The notes under the pieces were generated by a model. The model had not been told where the DNA came from and ran no database searches. It saw nothing but the letters and a program-made list of their open reading frames with translations. A stretch of 64,000 bases of DNA from Candidatus Odyssella thessalonicensis L13 (lineage in GTDB: Bacteria; Pseudomonadota; Alphaproteobacteria; Paracaedibacterales; Paracaedibacteraceae): contig NZ_AEWF01000004.1 of NCBI RefSeq assembly GCF_000190415.1, positions 62,001-126,000 on the forward strand. The letters run 5' to 3'. Position numbers and translations under genes: made by a program. Of the stretch, positions 55,936 to 64,000 are shown in pieces; positions within the stretch are counted from its first letter, which is position 1; each line of letters opens with the position of its first letter.

Positions 55936-56249
55936 CTTATCCTAGTTATATGAGTTTCTTGTAAATGTTGTGCCTATCATAATCCCTTGCTCATCTTTTG
56001 GCTACAATAATAGTCATAGTTTGCTTAAAGTCTTGAGGTGCTTTAATAAATGTCTTCTCAAAAGCAAGCAAATACCTGGCAGGCGTTTATACCGATATAT
56101 AAATAGTGTTCATCTTTAATGCAGCACCCTTATAGTAGCTGTCATTAAATTGAGTACATAATTGAATTCAAAACAACATATAGTTGAAAAAAATTTCAAT
56201 GCTTATATAACAAGTAGTTGTGAATTAATATTGATATGGAAAATAATAA
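55936..56249. other. AT-rich divergent intergenic region
   Basis: 314 bp between gmhA (minus) and the Sel1 gene (plus). A GAGGTG followed by an 18-codon frame at 56050 is the only translation signal seen; it may be a remnant. Many A/T runs but no clear consensus promoter. Confidence 0.5.
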
Positions 56250-58025
56250 ATGAAAAGAATATTTTATAGCTTGTATAGCTCAGCCTCAGTTTTTGCTATG
56301 TCTCTAACATTTGCCGCCGCCATGGATGCGCCTATACAGGCAAGCTCAGGAAAACGCCCCTATGAAGCCACACAGGCGCAGGTACCGGGCCAAGTTGAAA
56401 CAGATACCCCTGAAGTCAAAAGACAACGCCTTAATAGCTTATCTGTGGAAGAGCTTCACACTGAAGCTGAGGCCGGTAACCCAGAAGCGCAGCTAGAGTT
56501 AGCGCTGATTTATAAGCAGGGTAAAGGAGTACTTAAGGATCCCGCGGTAGCAGTGGAATAGCTGCAAAAGGCGGCGGAGCAAGGTCATGTCCTTGCTCAA
56601 TATGCCTTAGGCCAGGCGTATATGAAAGGTAAGGGCATAGCTCAGGATCGAGGAATGGCAGTAAAATGGTTGCAAGCCGCCGCTGAGCAAGGGCATGCTC
56701 CTGCTCAACATCGTTTAGGACACGCTTATCTTAATGGTAATAACGTAAAGGAAGATCGTGGAACAGGAATAAAATGGCTTCAAAAGGCCGTTGAGCAAGA
56801 CTATCCAAAAGCTCAACTTTTATTAGCTGAAGCTTATTGGAATGGCTTTGGCATAGAGTATGATCCTGAAATGGCGGTTAAGTTGTATAAAAAGGCTGCT
56901 AAGCAGGATTGTGGCCAGTCTTCATTTGCAATAGGTTATGCTTATCAGAAAGGTGTAGGCGTTCCTAAAAGTCTTGAAAGGGCAATAAAGTGGTATAAAA
57001 GGAGCGCTGATCAGGGATATAATTTTTCCCTGCGTATGTTAGGGGAAATTTATGAAAAAGGTAAGGGTGTATCTAAAGATGTAACGACGGCCCTTGAATG
57101 GTATGTTAGAGGGGGTATTCAAAATGAAACTGATTCTCAACAATTCTTAACAACAATTACTGGTAAATTGCAAGATGTCGCCTTTAGGGCGACTGATGCA
57201 ACTCATGAGCGTCTTGAAAACCTAGAGCAGCTGCTGCAGCCTTTCATAGCTGAAAATTATTTGCAAGCAGGCTTGCATAGGCCTGGATGTGGACTAGGGC
57301 ATGTCAATAACCCAGCAGTAGCAAGTTTCTATAAAAAGATCGCTGATTTTGGCAGAGAAATCTCAAGAATTATCGAAGGGTTCAATAGTCCAGGATTTAT
57401 GGTTAAATTTGCTACTCCACAGGCTATTGCTGATTTTTCTTCTGTCAATGAAGAGCGACACATCCAACGATATAGTCGTCTTGATAACTTAGTTTGTGTT
57501 GGGGATAAGGTTGTCAAGATCGGTAACCTTCTATCTCAAATACTGTTCGAGGAGCATGAACTTCTGCCGCTGAGCTTTGCTCAGATAACAACTCTAATTA
57601 GTCACCAGATTGATAAGGTTTCTCACAGTATTGAGCAATTGGAAATTGAAAGCGTGACACTAGATGCCTTAATACAATCTTGTGCTCCGGTTTTGAACGA
57701 TGAGGAATATGTCAAAAAGCATCAGCAAAATCTTAGACAATTGGCACAGCGATACGCAAGGGAGGAAGAAACGGTTGCTAATTTAGTAACAGAGTCACAG
57801 TTTCAAAAACAAGCCGAAGAATTTCGCAATCGTCTGTTTGCAGAGTACCTTAACAAAATGATCATTTGTGAGAATGCCCTTGAGCATCAACAGAATAGCC
57901 ATAAAAAGCTTAAGGATCAGCTGAGCACGGTTAACACTATTCGATCTGAGCTATTAGAACTTCTCAATCTAGGGGTGAATGAGCGCAATAATCGCTTAAA
58001 AGCTCTGTATCCGTGGTTAGGTTAA
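56250..58025 (+). pseudogene. Exported Sel1-repeat protein interrupted by an in-frame amber codon
   Basis: One frame of 591 codons with a single TAG at codon 104 (56559-56561). The codons around it read KDPAVAVE-stop-LQKAAEQGH, and the equivalent Sel1 repeats have AVKWLQAAAEQGH and GIKWLQKAVEQ, so a TGG Trp codon became TAG. The N-terminus is a signal peptide ending AAAMDAP. Residues 35-61 hold KRPYE and EVKRQRL. About six Sel1 repeats run from 65 to 310, then a long helical C-terminal part. The rest of the frame is intact, so the loss is recent, or the stop is read through at low level. Confidence 0.8.
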
Positions 58026-58047
58026 TCCATCTTAACTTTATCTTTCT

Positions 58048-58077
58048 CCAGCGCCTTTTAAGGTGCTGGCTTAATTT
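58048..58077 (+). terminator. Probable rho-independent terminator
   Basis: CCAGCGCC and GGTGCTGG pair (one G-U) around TTTTAA, followed by CTTAATTT. It lies 23 bp after the Sel1 gene stop. The T-run is weak. Confidence 0.55.
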
Positions 58078-58273
58078 AAGAGCGTTTTAATCAGGTGGCC
58101 AAGCATCGTCCGCCTACGGCAGGAAAGTTGAAAATATCTAAATTATCGTTTAGTCTCCTAAAAAGGTAACAAAATTGTATGCTAAAGAGATAGGCTATCT
58201 CTCCGCTTAGACTATCTCTTTCGCGTTTCCATTATGGTTCGCTGCAGCTTAGTTTTTTCTCAGGAGTCAACTG

Positions 58274-59239
58274 ATGCAACTTCTCTTTATTGCCCCTAAT
58301 CGGATTGGGGATGCCGTTTTATCAACGTGTGCTTTAAACTATATCATTGAGAAGCATCCCGGTATCCATGTCACAGTGGCGGCCTCCTCCCTCGTTAGTT
58401 CCTTATTTCAAGCGGTGCCATCGCTCGAGCGGATTATTACGTTCGATAAAAGAAGTTGGAAACGGCATTGGGTGAACTTATGGAGCCAAACTGTAACCAC
58501 CTTATGGGATATTGTGATCGATGCTCGATCCTCTTCCATCAGTTACCTTATTGGCTGCAAAGAACGTTATGTTTGGTCTAAAGGTAACACCATTGGCCAT
58601 CAGGTCGAACGCTTTGCCCAGTCTTTTAAGATGCCGACGACAATCCCGCCCAAAATCTGGCTGTCTGCGGCATCAGAACAGCTGGCGGCCAAGGTTATGG
58701 GTGAGCGCGATGATACCATTGCCATCGCCCCTATTGCTAACTGGTATGGTAAGCAATGGCCATTAGAGAATTTTCAAGTTTTAATTGAACGGTTTTTCAC
58801 CCATACCTCCGCCCGCTGCGTCCTTCTCTGTGGACCTTCCGAAGCGCAGAGTCTGCAGCCGTTAGTAGCGGCATTACCCCCGGAGCGGACAATTGTGATC
58901 AGCACTTATACCGATCTTCTGGAGGTGGCCGCCTGTTTGCAGCGCTGCCGGGTATTTGTCGGCAATGATTCGGGCTTGATGCATCTGTCAGCTGCCCTAG
59001 GTGTGCCTACGATTGGCTTATTTGGGCCCACAAATGAGGAGCGTTACGGGCCTTGGGGTGACCATAACCGGGTAGTGCGGACGCCAGAGTCAATGACGCA
59101 GATCCATCAGTTAGCGGATTTTGACTTCAAGAGTACCGATAAAAGCTATATGAAATCTTTGGCTGTTGATTTAGTGTATAAAGAACTTATGGAAGCGTAT
59201 TTACAGAAATCGTCCGACCATGCATCCTTGGCCAGTTAA
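58274..59239 (+). CDS. Glycosyltransferase family 9, ADP-heptose:LPS heptosyltransferase-like
   Basis: 321 residues. The N-terminal IAPNRIGDAVLST binds near the acceptor site, and GNDSGLMHLSAALGVPTIGLFGPT is the donor-sugar signature of GT9 heptosyltransferases such as WaaF. It adds heptose to the LPS inner core at the cytoplasmic face of the inner membrane. Its neighbours, gmhA-hldE-gmhB and a second GT9 gene, support LPS core synthesis. Which heptose position it serves cannot be told. Confidence 0.85.
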   Translation: MQLLFIAPNRIGDAVLSTCALNYIIEKHPGIHVTVAASSLVSSLFQAVPSLERIITFDKRSWKRHWVNLWSQTVTTLWDIVIDARSSSISYLIGCKERYVWSKGNTIGHQVERFAQSFKMPTTIPPKIWLSAASEQLAAKVMGERDDTIAIAPIANWYGKQWPLENFQVLIERFFTHTSARCVLLCGPSEAQSLQPLVAALPPERTIVISTYTDLLEVAACLQRCRVFVGNDSGLMHLSAALGVPTIGLFGPTNEERYGPWGDHNRVVRTPESMTQIHQLADFDFKSTDKSYMKSLAVDLVYKELMEAYLQKSSDHASLAS

Positions 59240-60167
59240 AAAGATCCTCGTTATTCGCTTAAGTGCCCTGGGCGATGTGATTCAAACGTTCCCGGCGTTC
59301 AAAGCGATTCGCCACCATCATCCTGAGGCTCACATTACGGTGTTAACCACGGCTCCCTTCAGGGAGCTGTTGACACAGTCCCGCCTTTTTGACGATGTCT
59401 GGGTGCATCAGCGTTTAAAATTTCACCAGCTTAATAGCTTGCTTGCCTTTAGACGGCAGCTGCTCGACGCACAGTTTGAGCGCGTGTATGATTTACAATT
59501 AAGCCAACGCACAAGCTTTTATTATTATCTGATGGGCGGACCTTTGAGCGGCGTACAGTGGGTCGGGCGGGCCCCGGGAGCAGCGGTTCGCTTTCTGGAA
59601 CCGAAAGGATTTGAAATTAATACGCTGGATCGCCAACAAGCCTTGTTAGCTGTGTTTGGTATGCGGTTGCAAAAACCTGATCTCCGCTATCTTGCGACCC
59701 CTCTCACAACACCCATACCGACGCCCTATGTGGTGCTGGTGCCAGGAGCATCAAACACTTTTAATGGGGCAAAAAAATGGCCTCAGCACCATTATGCTGC
59801 CCTAGGCCAAGCATTGAGTGCGCGCGGGCTAACACCGGTGATTGTAGGTGGGCCGGGAGAGGATAACAGTTTAATCCAGCAATCTTGCCCGCAAGCGCTT
59901 GATCTGACCGGTCAGACCAGCCTCACCGATATTATTACTTTGGCCAAAGGCGCTTGCCTGGTCGTGGGAAATGACACCGGGCCCATGCATTTAGCCGCCG
60001 CCAGTGTCGCTAAGGTTTTAATCTTGTTTTCCGGAAAAACCAATGCTGCTAAAGCGGTAGCACCCGACAGTAAAATTCACTGGTTGCAATCAGAAGATAT
60101 TGCTGATCTTTCGCCTGCCGCCGTTATCGCTCAGATCGATACCATTCTTAAGCAAGAGAGTTGCTAG
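59220..60167 (+). CDS. Glycosyltransferase family 9, heptosyltransferase-like (second gene)
   Basis: 315 residues. KILVIRLSALGDVIQTFPAF and GNDTGPMHLAAASVAKVLIL are the GT9 signatures. The first gene overlaps it by 20 bp, so the two are coupled and probably act in sequence on the LPS core, WaaC/WaaF-like. The two proteins are distant relatives rather than recent duplicates. Confidence 0.85.
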   Translation: MHPWPVKKILVIRLSALGDVIQTFPAFKAIRHHHPEAHITVLTTAPFRELLTQSRLFDDVWVHQRLKFHQLNSLLAFRRQLLDAQFERVYDLQLSQRTSFYYYLMGGPLSGVQWVGRAPGAAVRFLEPKGFEINTLDRQQALLAVFGMRLQKPDLRYLATPLTTPIPTPYVVLVPGASNTFNGAKKWPQHHYAALGQALSARGLTPVIVGGPGEDNSLIQQSCPQALDLTGQTSLTDIITLAKGACLVVGNDTGPMHLAAASVAKVLILFSGKTNAAKAVAPDSKIHWLQSEDIADLSPAAVIAQIDTILKQESC

Positions 60168-60354
60168 AGTCCGCCCCAAATACAATGCTTAGAAACAGGG
60201 CCATTTACTGCTTTCTTCCGGGCCCCCTCCTAAGATGACCCTAAAATCTTCATCCTTATGGTGTAAAGAAATTTAGGAGGAATTTTTACTCATTTCTTTC
60301 AGGAATGAGTAAGCCTAGATTTCCCCTTGCAAAAACGCTTACCTCTTCCTATAT

Positions 60355-60387
60355 AGGAGGAAGAAAATGATTAAATCAATTAGCTAA
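60355..60387 (+). other. Strong Shine-Dalgarno with a six-codon ORF
   Basis: AGGAGG (60355-60360), a 6-bp spacer, then ATG ATT AAA TCA ATT AGC TAA. It ends 58 bp before the exported-protein start at 60446, which itself has only a weak ribosome site. It could be a leader peptide or the stump of a lost signal peptide. Confidence 0.4.
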
Positions 60388-60445
60388 AAATTTAAAAACC
60401 AAACTAAAAGTTGATATTAAAATGCAATGTATAAAGACAAGAATA

Positions 60446-61852
60446 ATGAAAATTCTTTTTAGCGGAAGTTTGATGCTAACCACAAGCTTAAGCATGGATG
60501 CGCCCCACTTAAGCGCGGATACGCCTGGGCCAGGTGCCGCTTTGGTAAAGCAGGAGCCTATAGACACCTCAGCTTATGCTCAATTTTTTGATCCACGTTT
60601 AATAGCACTTCCTCAATTTCAAGAACAGTGCATTAACAAAATTGATAGATTGAGTCCTTATCTTAAGCCTGCTTCTATGAAAAAATATATCGAGTGTATG
60701 GGCCAACAATTTAATTCAGCTTTCTTGAGTATGCTTGCCGGAGAATATGATTCCAAGGATGCGCTTATACAAAAATATGCAAGATTCTATTTTGTGGGAT
60801 TAGTAAATTATGCACGTGCTGAGATGTTACCAAACTCAACTAAACAAGTTTTTCCTTCTAACTTACCCTGTCCACTTGAAATAACGGATACACATGGCTT
60901 TAAAGCTTTCCTTCTATATACGAACCCAAATTGGATTGATTTCTTTTATGAGGTGCTCTTAGGACAGATGTCTAAGCAGACTCTTATAGGTTTCTTGAAG
61001 AAGCAGCTTTATATAAAACGTACGAATTCATTTGAAAAGATTTTTAAAAAATACGTGATGTTTGAAACAGGCTTAACTATTAAGAGAAAAAGGGGAGAAG
61101 AGGCCCCTATTAATGAGCTGCATCGTAATCAAAGGCCTCGACTAGACTTAGAACGGCTGGCACAACCGTCGACGACTCATGATGTGGACTCTGCTCGTAC
61201 CACCACTGCACAGCCTGTTTCTCAGCCTCCTCTTCCAGCCCAGCACGCCCCCATGGCGCCTAGGTTGCCTGCTTCCCAGCTAGCTAGCAATCAATTAAGA
61301 GAGTATAAGTTCACCCAAAGCAGTGCCCTAACAGGAGTGATTATGTTTGCTAACAGGGCAATGAGTTCTGTTTTCTACGGTGATCCGCTTAAAGCAACAG
61401 CGTTTACTTACGAGCAGTTAGAATATGTGCACAACATTAACAGACAATTGTTTGAATTATGGCAGCAGGAGAAGCTTGGTTGGGATAACTATCAAACGGC
61501 ACATTTTGCCCTTAAGAATATAAGAGATAGCCTAGTAAACCATATCACCATTGGCACCACTTGCTTACTTAAGTCCCTACGTGGGATAGAGATGACTGCT
61601 AGCACTGAAGTCGAAATGATTTTTATGGCGTACCAGAAAAAGGAGATTCCTGCCGAAGAATATGCTCAGAAAATTTATAATGCTTTGATGCAAGCTTATG
61701 ATCTTGCCAAAAGAGAAGATCTGCTCCTTGATTTCTTTACCCATGCCTTTGGCAACAGTCAAGCGGAGACAGCAACAACCATCATCTTACCGCATGAACC
61801 ATTAATGGCGTGGTATCAAAGCAAGGTACAAGCCTCAAGTCGAAATGCGTGA
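60446..61852 (+). CDS. Exported protein with bipartite-NLS-like motif, function unknown
   Basis: 468 residues from ATG 60446; the frame is open 8 codons further upstream, but this start gives a proper signal peptide (MKILFSGSLMLTTSLSMDAP). Residues 213-216 (KRKR) and 229-232 (QRPR), 12 residues apart, form a classic bipartite nuclear-localisation pattern, followed by a Pro/Thr/Gln-rich linker (about 240-280). Both flanking parts are helical and unrecognised. The order signal peptide, basic motif and helical part resembles the Sel1 protein at 56250. A role in a eukaryotic host is inference. Confidence 0.65.
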   Translation: MKILFSGSLMLTTSLSMDAPHLSADTPGPGAALVKQEPIDTSAYAQFFDPRLIALPQFQEQCINKIDRLSPYLKPASMKKYIECMGQQFNSAFLSMLAGEYDSKDALIQKYARFYFVGLVNYARAEMLPNSTKQVFPSNLPCPLEITDTHGFKAFLLYTNPNWIDFFYEVLLGQMSKQTLIGFLKKQLYIKRTNSFEKIFKKYVMFETGLTIKRKRGEEAPINELHRNQRPRLDLERLAQPSTTHDVDSARTTTAQPVSQPPLPAQHAPMAPRLPASQLASNQLREYKFTQSSALTGVIMFANRAMSSVFYGDPLKATAFTYEQLEYVHNINRQLFELWQQEKLGWDNYQTAHFALKNIRDSLVNHITIGTTCLLKSLRGIEMTASTEVEMIFMAYQKKEIPAEEYAQKIYNALMQAYDLAKREDLLLDFFTHAFGNSQAETATTIILPHEPLMAWYQSKVQASSRNA

Positions 61853-62165
61853 AATTCTCTTTTAAGTTCATAATATAATAGGAAGATGTCAGCGCAGCCT
61901 CGCATCTCCTTTTTCGACCATCCTTATTACATCGCTTCCCTGTAAAATCAACTGAGAATAGACCTTGCAGGGAGCTTTATCCCCTTCAAAAGTAGCCAAA
62001 ATTGTTTTATACGTGGGATGCCGAGTGCTTCTTCCTAGGACGCGGTTAGTCTCACAATATAGCCATTCAGTCTGACAGGATAGCACGAGGGCGACTGTTC
62101 TAACCATGACGATGATTTTCTTTTTTACAATTATAGTGTAACCTTTAGTAACATTTTAGGTAATT
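61853..62165. other. Intergenic region upstream of the Aas-like gene
   Basis: 313 bp. It holds only a doubtful minus-strand 72-codon ORF, listed separately. No terminator for the preceding gene is clear. Confidence 0.5.
61889..62107 (-). CDS. Doubtful small ORF
   Basis: 72 codons, starting MVRTVALVLSCQTEWLYCET. The N-terminus is weakly hydrophobic and three Cys are present, but there is no Shine-Dalgarno site and no family is recognised. It could be a small exported protein or a chance frame between two plus-strand genes. Confidence 0.25.
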   Translation of the reverse strand: MVRTVALVLSCQTEWLYCETNRVLGRSTRHPTYKTILATFEGDKAPCKVYSQLILQGSDVIRMVEKGDARLR

Positions 62166-64000
62166 ATGAGAAAAAGAATGAATAACAGTTTTTTCAGCTT
62201 GATTCGAGATAAGGGCTTTGGACCGTTATTTTGGGTGCAGCTTCTAGGCGCGTTTCATGATAATTTATTCCGACAAGCCTTAATTATAATGGTCACTTAT
62301 GGAGTAGGTATTAAGTCTGGCTATAGTCAAGGCTGGCTTATTCCCCTGGTGAGTGCGATTGCCATAAGTCCGTTTTTCCTGTTTTCAAGTCTAGCGGGGC
62401 AGCTGGCTGACAAATATGACAAATCTTATTTAACTCAGATCCTAAAAGCTTGCGAGATAGGTGTCGTCCTTATTGCAATTTATGGTTTAGTGGCCCAGTC
62501 GTTTCCTATCCTGTTATTAACACTATTTTTGACGTTAAGCCAATCGGCCTTTTTTGGTCCAATCAAGTACAGTTTGATACCGACCCTATTAAAAAAAGAT
62601 AAAATCGTTAATGCCAATGCCCTGGTAGAAGGCAGCACCTTTTTAGCGATCTTAGCTGGCACGTCCTTGGGTAACTTTTTGGGATACATTGAGACCAGCG
62701 GTTTCACCTTGCTGGCGATTGTGATGCTAATGTCGGTGTGTGCTTCCTTCTATATCTCCTTAAAGCTGCCCGCCACTGAGCCTGCGGATCCGAAAGTCGT
62801 CATTAATAAGAATATCGCTGAAGAAACTGTCAATCTGGTTAAGCAAGCCTCTGAGGATCGCTCTATCTTTTTAAGTATTATGGGAATTTCATGGTTTTGG
62901 GTTATTGGCGTAACCATGTTAACGCAGATCGCGTTTTATGGGAAGGTGGTGCTGGGCGCTAATCCCAGTGTGGCTAACTTCTTTTTGTTTCTCTTTGCTG
63001 CTGGAATCGGGCTGGGATCCTATTTAAGCAATCGCTTCATGGGCGGGCATATTGATGCGCGTTTGATTCCGTGGGGGGCTGTAGCCACCACGATTTTTAT
63101 GCTTGATATGGTATATGTCAGTTTTGGCGTACCCTTTACACAGGATATTGGCGTGGCTGACCTTTTGCGTAAGAATTACAGCTGGCGTATTTGTTTTGAT
63201 CTCCTTATGATTGCTGTGTCTGTGGGCATGAGCCTTGTTCCTCTTTATGCTTTGTTACAAACAGAAGCAGATTCTAAAAAGTGTTCGCGGATTATTGCTG
63301 CTAACAATATCGTCAATGCCTTTTTTATGATGATTTCGTCGCTGGCGACCCTGGTGTTGATGGCGATGGATATTACTATCATCAATATCTTTTTGATTGT
63401 GGCGCTGCTCAACTTATTTGCTATGCATAAGTTATCTTATCTGGTGCCTGAATCTTTAGTCCAACTGGCCTTACAAGCTGTTCTCAAAGTGCTTTTCCGG
63501 GTTGAAGTCAAAGGGATGGATAATTTTAGAAATGCCGGCGAGCGGGTGCTGATTATTGCTAACCATGTTTCCTTTATTGATGCGATTCTTCTTTTTGCTT
63601 TTCTGCCTGGCAAATTAAACTATGCAATTTGGACCCAATATATAACCCGCTGGTGGATTCGCATTATCCGCCCAGGCGTGAATATCCTACCGGTTGATCC
63701 GACCAATCCGATGGCAACCAAAAAGCTAGTAGAGCTGATTCGCCAAGGCAAAAAATGTGTTATCTTCCCAGAAGGACGTATTACTGTTACAGGGGCGTTG
63801 ATGAAAGTTTTTGATGGTCCTGGAATGGTTGCTGATCGGGCGGGGGCCCAAATTCTTCCTGTCCGTATCGAAGGAGCGCAATATTCTTTCTTTTCGCGAC
63901 TGCGGGGCAAAGTTAAACGTAAGCTGTTCCCCAAGATCTCTTTAACCATTCTCCCGCCGCGGCAGGTTGAGGTTAACCAGAATCTAAAAGGCAGAGAGCG
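62166..64000 (+). CDS. LplT/Aas-like MFS plus acyltransferase fusion (3' end outside window)
   Basis: Open from ATG 62166 to the window edge, at least 611 residues. The first about 430 residues are an MFS-like domain with LLGAFHDNLFRQAL, as in the lysophospholipid flippase LplT. It is followed by a PlsC-type acyltransferase: the HxxxxD motif is NHVSFIDA, and FPEGRITVTG is the substrate-site motif. In full-length relatives an AMP-binding acyl-ACP synthetase domain follows; this would lie beyond 64000. Such proteins take back lysophosphatidylethanolamine and re-acylate it at the inner membrane. Confidence 0.88.
   Translation, partial: MRKRMNNSFFSLIRDKGFGPLFWVQLLGAFHDNLFRQALIIMVTYGVGIKSGYSQGWLIPLVSAIAISPFFLFSSLAGQLADKYDKSYLTQILKACEIGVVLIAIYGLVAQSFPILLLTLFLTLSQSAFFGPIKYSLIPTLLKKDKIVNANALVEGSTFLAILAGTSLGNFLGYIETSGFTLLAIVMLMSVCASFYISLKLPATEPADPKVVINKNIAEETVNLVKQASEDRSIFLSIMGISWFWVIGVTMLTQIAFYGKVVLGANPSVANFFLFLFAAGIGLGSYLSNRFMGGHIDARLIPWGAVATTIFMLDMVYVSFGVPFTQDIGVADLLRKNYSWRICFDLLMIAVSVGMSLVPLYALLQTEADSKKCSRIIAANNIVNAFFMMISSLATLVLMAMDITIINIFLIVALLNLFAMHKLSYLVPESLVQLALQAVLKVLFRVEVKGMDNFRNAGERVLIIANHVSFIDAILLFAFLPGKLNYAIWTQYITRWWIRIIRPGVNILPVDPTNPMATKKLVELIRQGKKCVIFPEGRITVTGALMKVFDGPGMVADRAGAQILPVRIEGAQYSFFSRLRGKVKRKLFPKISLTILPPRQVEVNQNLKGRE

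Overview
The window looks like part of the chromosome of a host-associated alphaproteobacterium, most likely an intracellular symbiont or parasite of protists related to Holosporales (Odyssella/Paracaedibacter-like). This placement is an inference. It rests on a class I lysyl-tRNA synthetase, a GapR (DUF2312) gene, a mreBCD-mrdA cluster, an RNase E with a long basic tail, many exported or eukaryotic-like accessory proteins (Sel1 repeats, an F-box-like protein, NLS-like basic motifs) and several freshly broken genes. No rRNA, tRNA, CRISPR array, IS element or prophage was recognised.

Layout. 1-2.3 kb: 3' end of a D,D-carboxypeptidase with a SPOR domain, hslO (Hsp33) and alkB. 2.5-6.0 kb: a putative polymorphic toxin with a C-terminal nuclease-like domain, followed by two tandem paralogous putative immunity genes. 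6.2-10.3 kb: pgpA, ettA, a FlaR-like kinase and a FadI-type thiolase. 10.4-19.8 kb: a small exported protein, two tandem MFS transporters, lysK, a His-tailed lipoprotein, an exported Sel1-type protein, metG and gapR. 20.2-23.5 kb: glmU-glmS, which make UDP-GlcNAc for peptidoglycan and LPS. 23.6-26.5 kb: a duplicated VanX-like dipeptidase, one copy frameshifted, around a lipoprotein NUDIX hydrolase. 26.6-31.7 kb: ispH, a NupC-type nucleoside transporter, an exported protein of unknown function and a TauE/SafE permease. 32.1-38.1 kb: tilS-ftsH on the minus strand, diverging from a large exported helical-repeat protein. 38.1-39.2 kb: remains of decayed exported-protein genes. 39.5-45.5 kb: the rod-shape cluster mreB-mreC-mreD-mrdA, then trkH. 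45.9-47.8 kb: the F-box-like protein. 48.2-53.0 kb: cutA, serC, folD, rne. 53.3-60.2 kb: LPS heptose genes gmhA-hldE-gmhB on the minus strand and two family-9 glycosyltransferases on the plus strand, with an amber-interrupted exported Sel1 gene between them. 60.4-61.9 kb: an exported protein with a bipartite-NLS-like motif. 62.2 kb to the end: an LplT/Aas-like MFS-acyltransferase fusion that runs off the window.

How it fits together. The housekeeping blocks concern the cell envelope (mre/PBP2, GlmU/GlmS, D,D-carboxypeptidase, PgpA, heptose LPS, lysophospholipid acyltransferase), translation (LysK, MetG, EttA, TilS) and quality control (FtsH, Hsp33, RNase E). Between them sit single accessory genes for exported proteins. 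Several of these share a signal peptide ending in (A/S)M(D/E) and a basic KRxRL motif, so they may be one class of host-directed proteins. The broken genes recognised here all belong to this exported or accessory class or are unidentifiable remnants.
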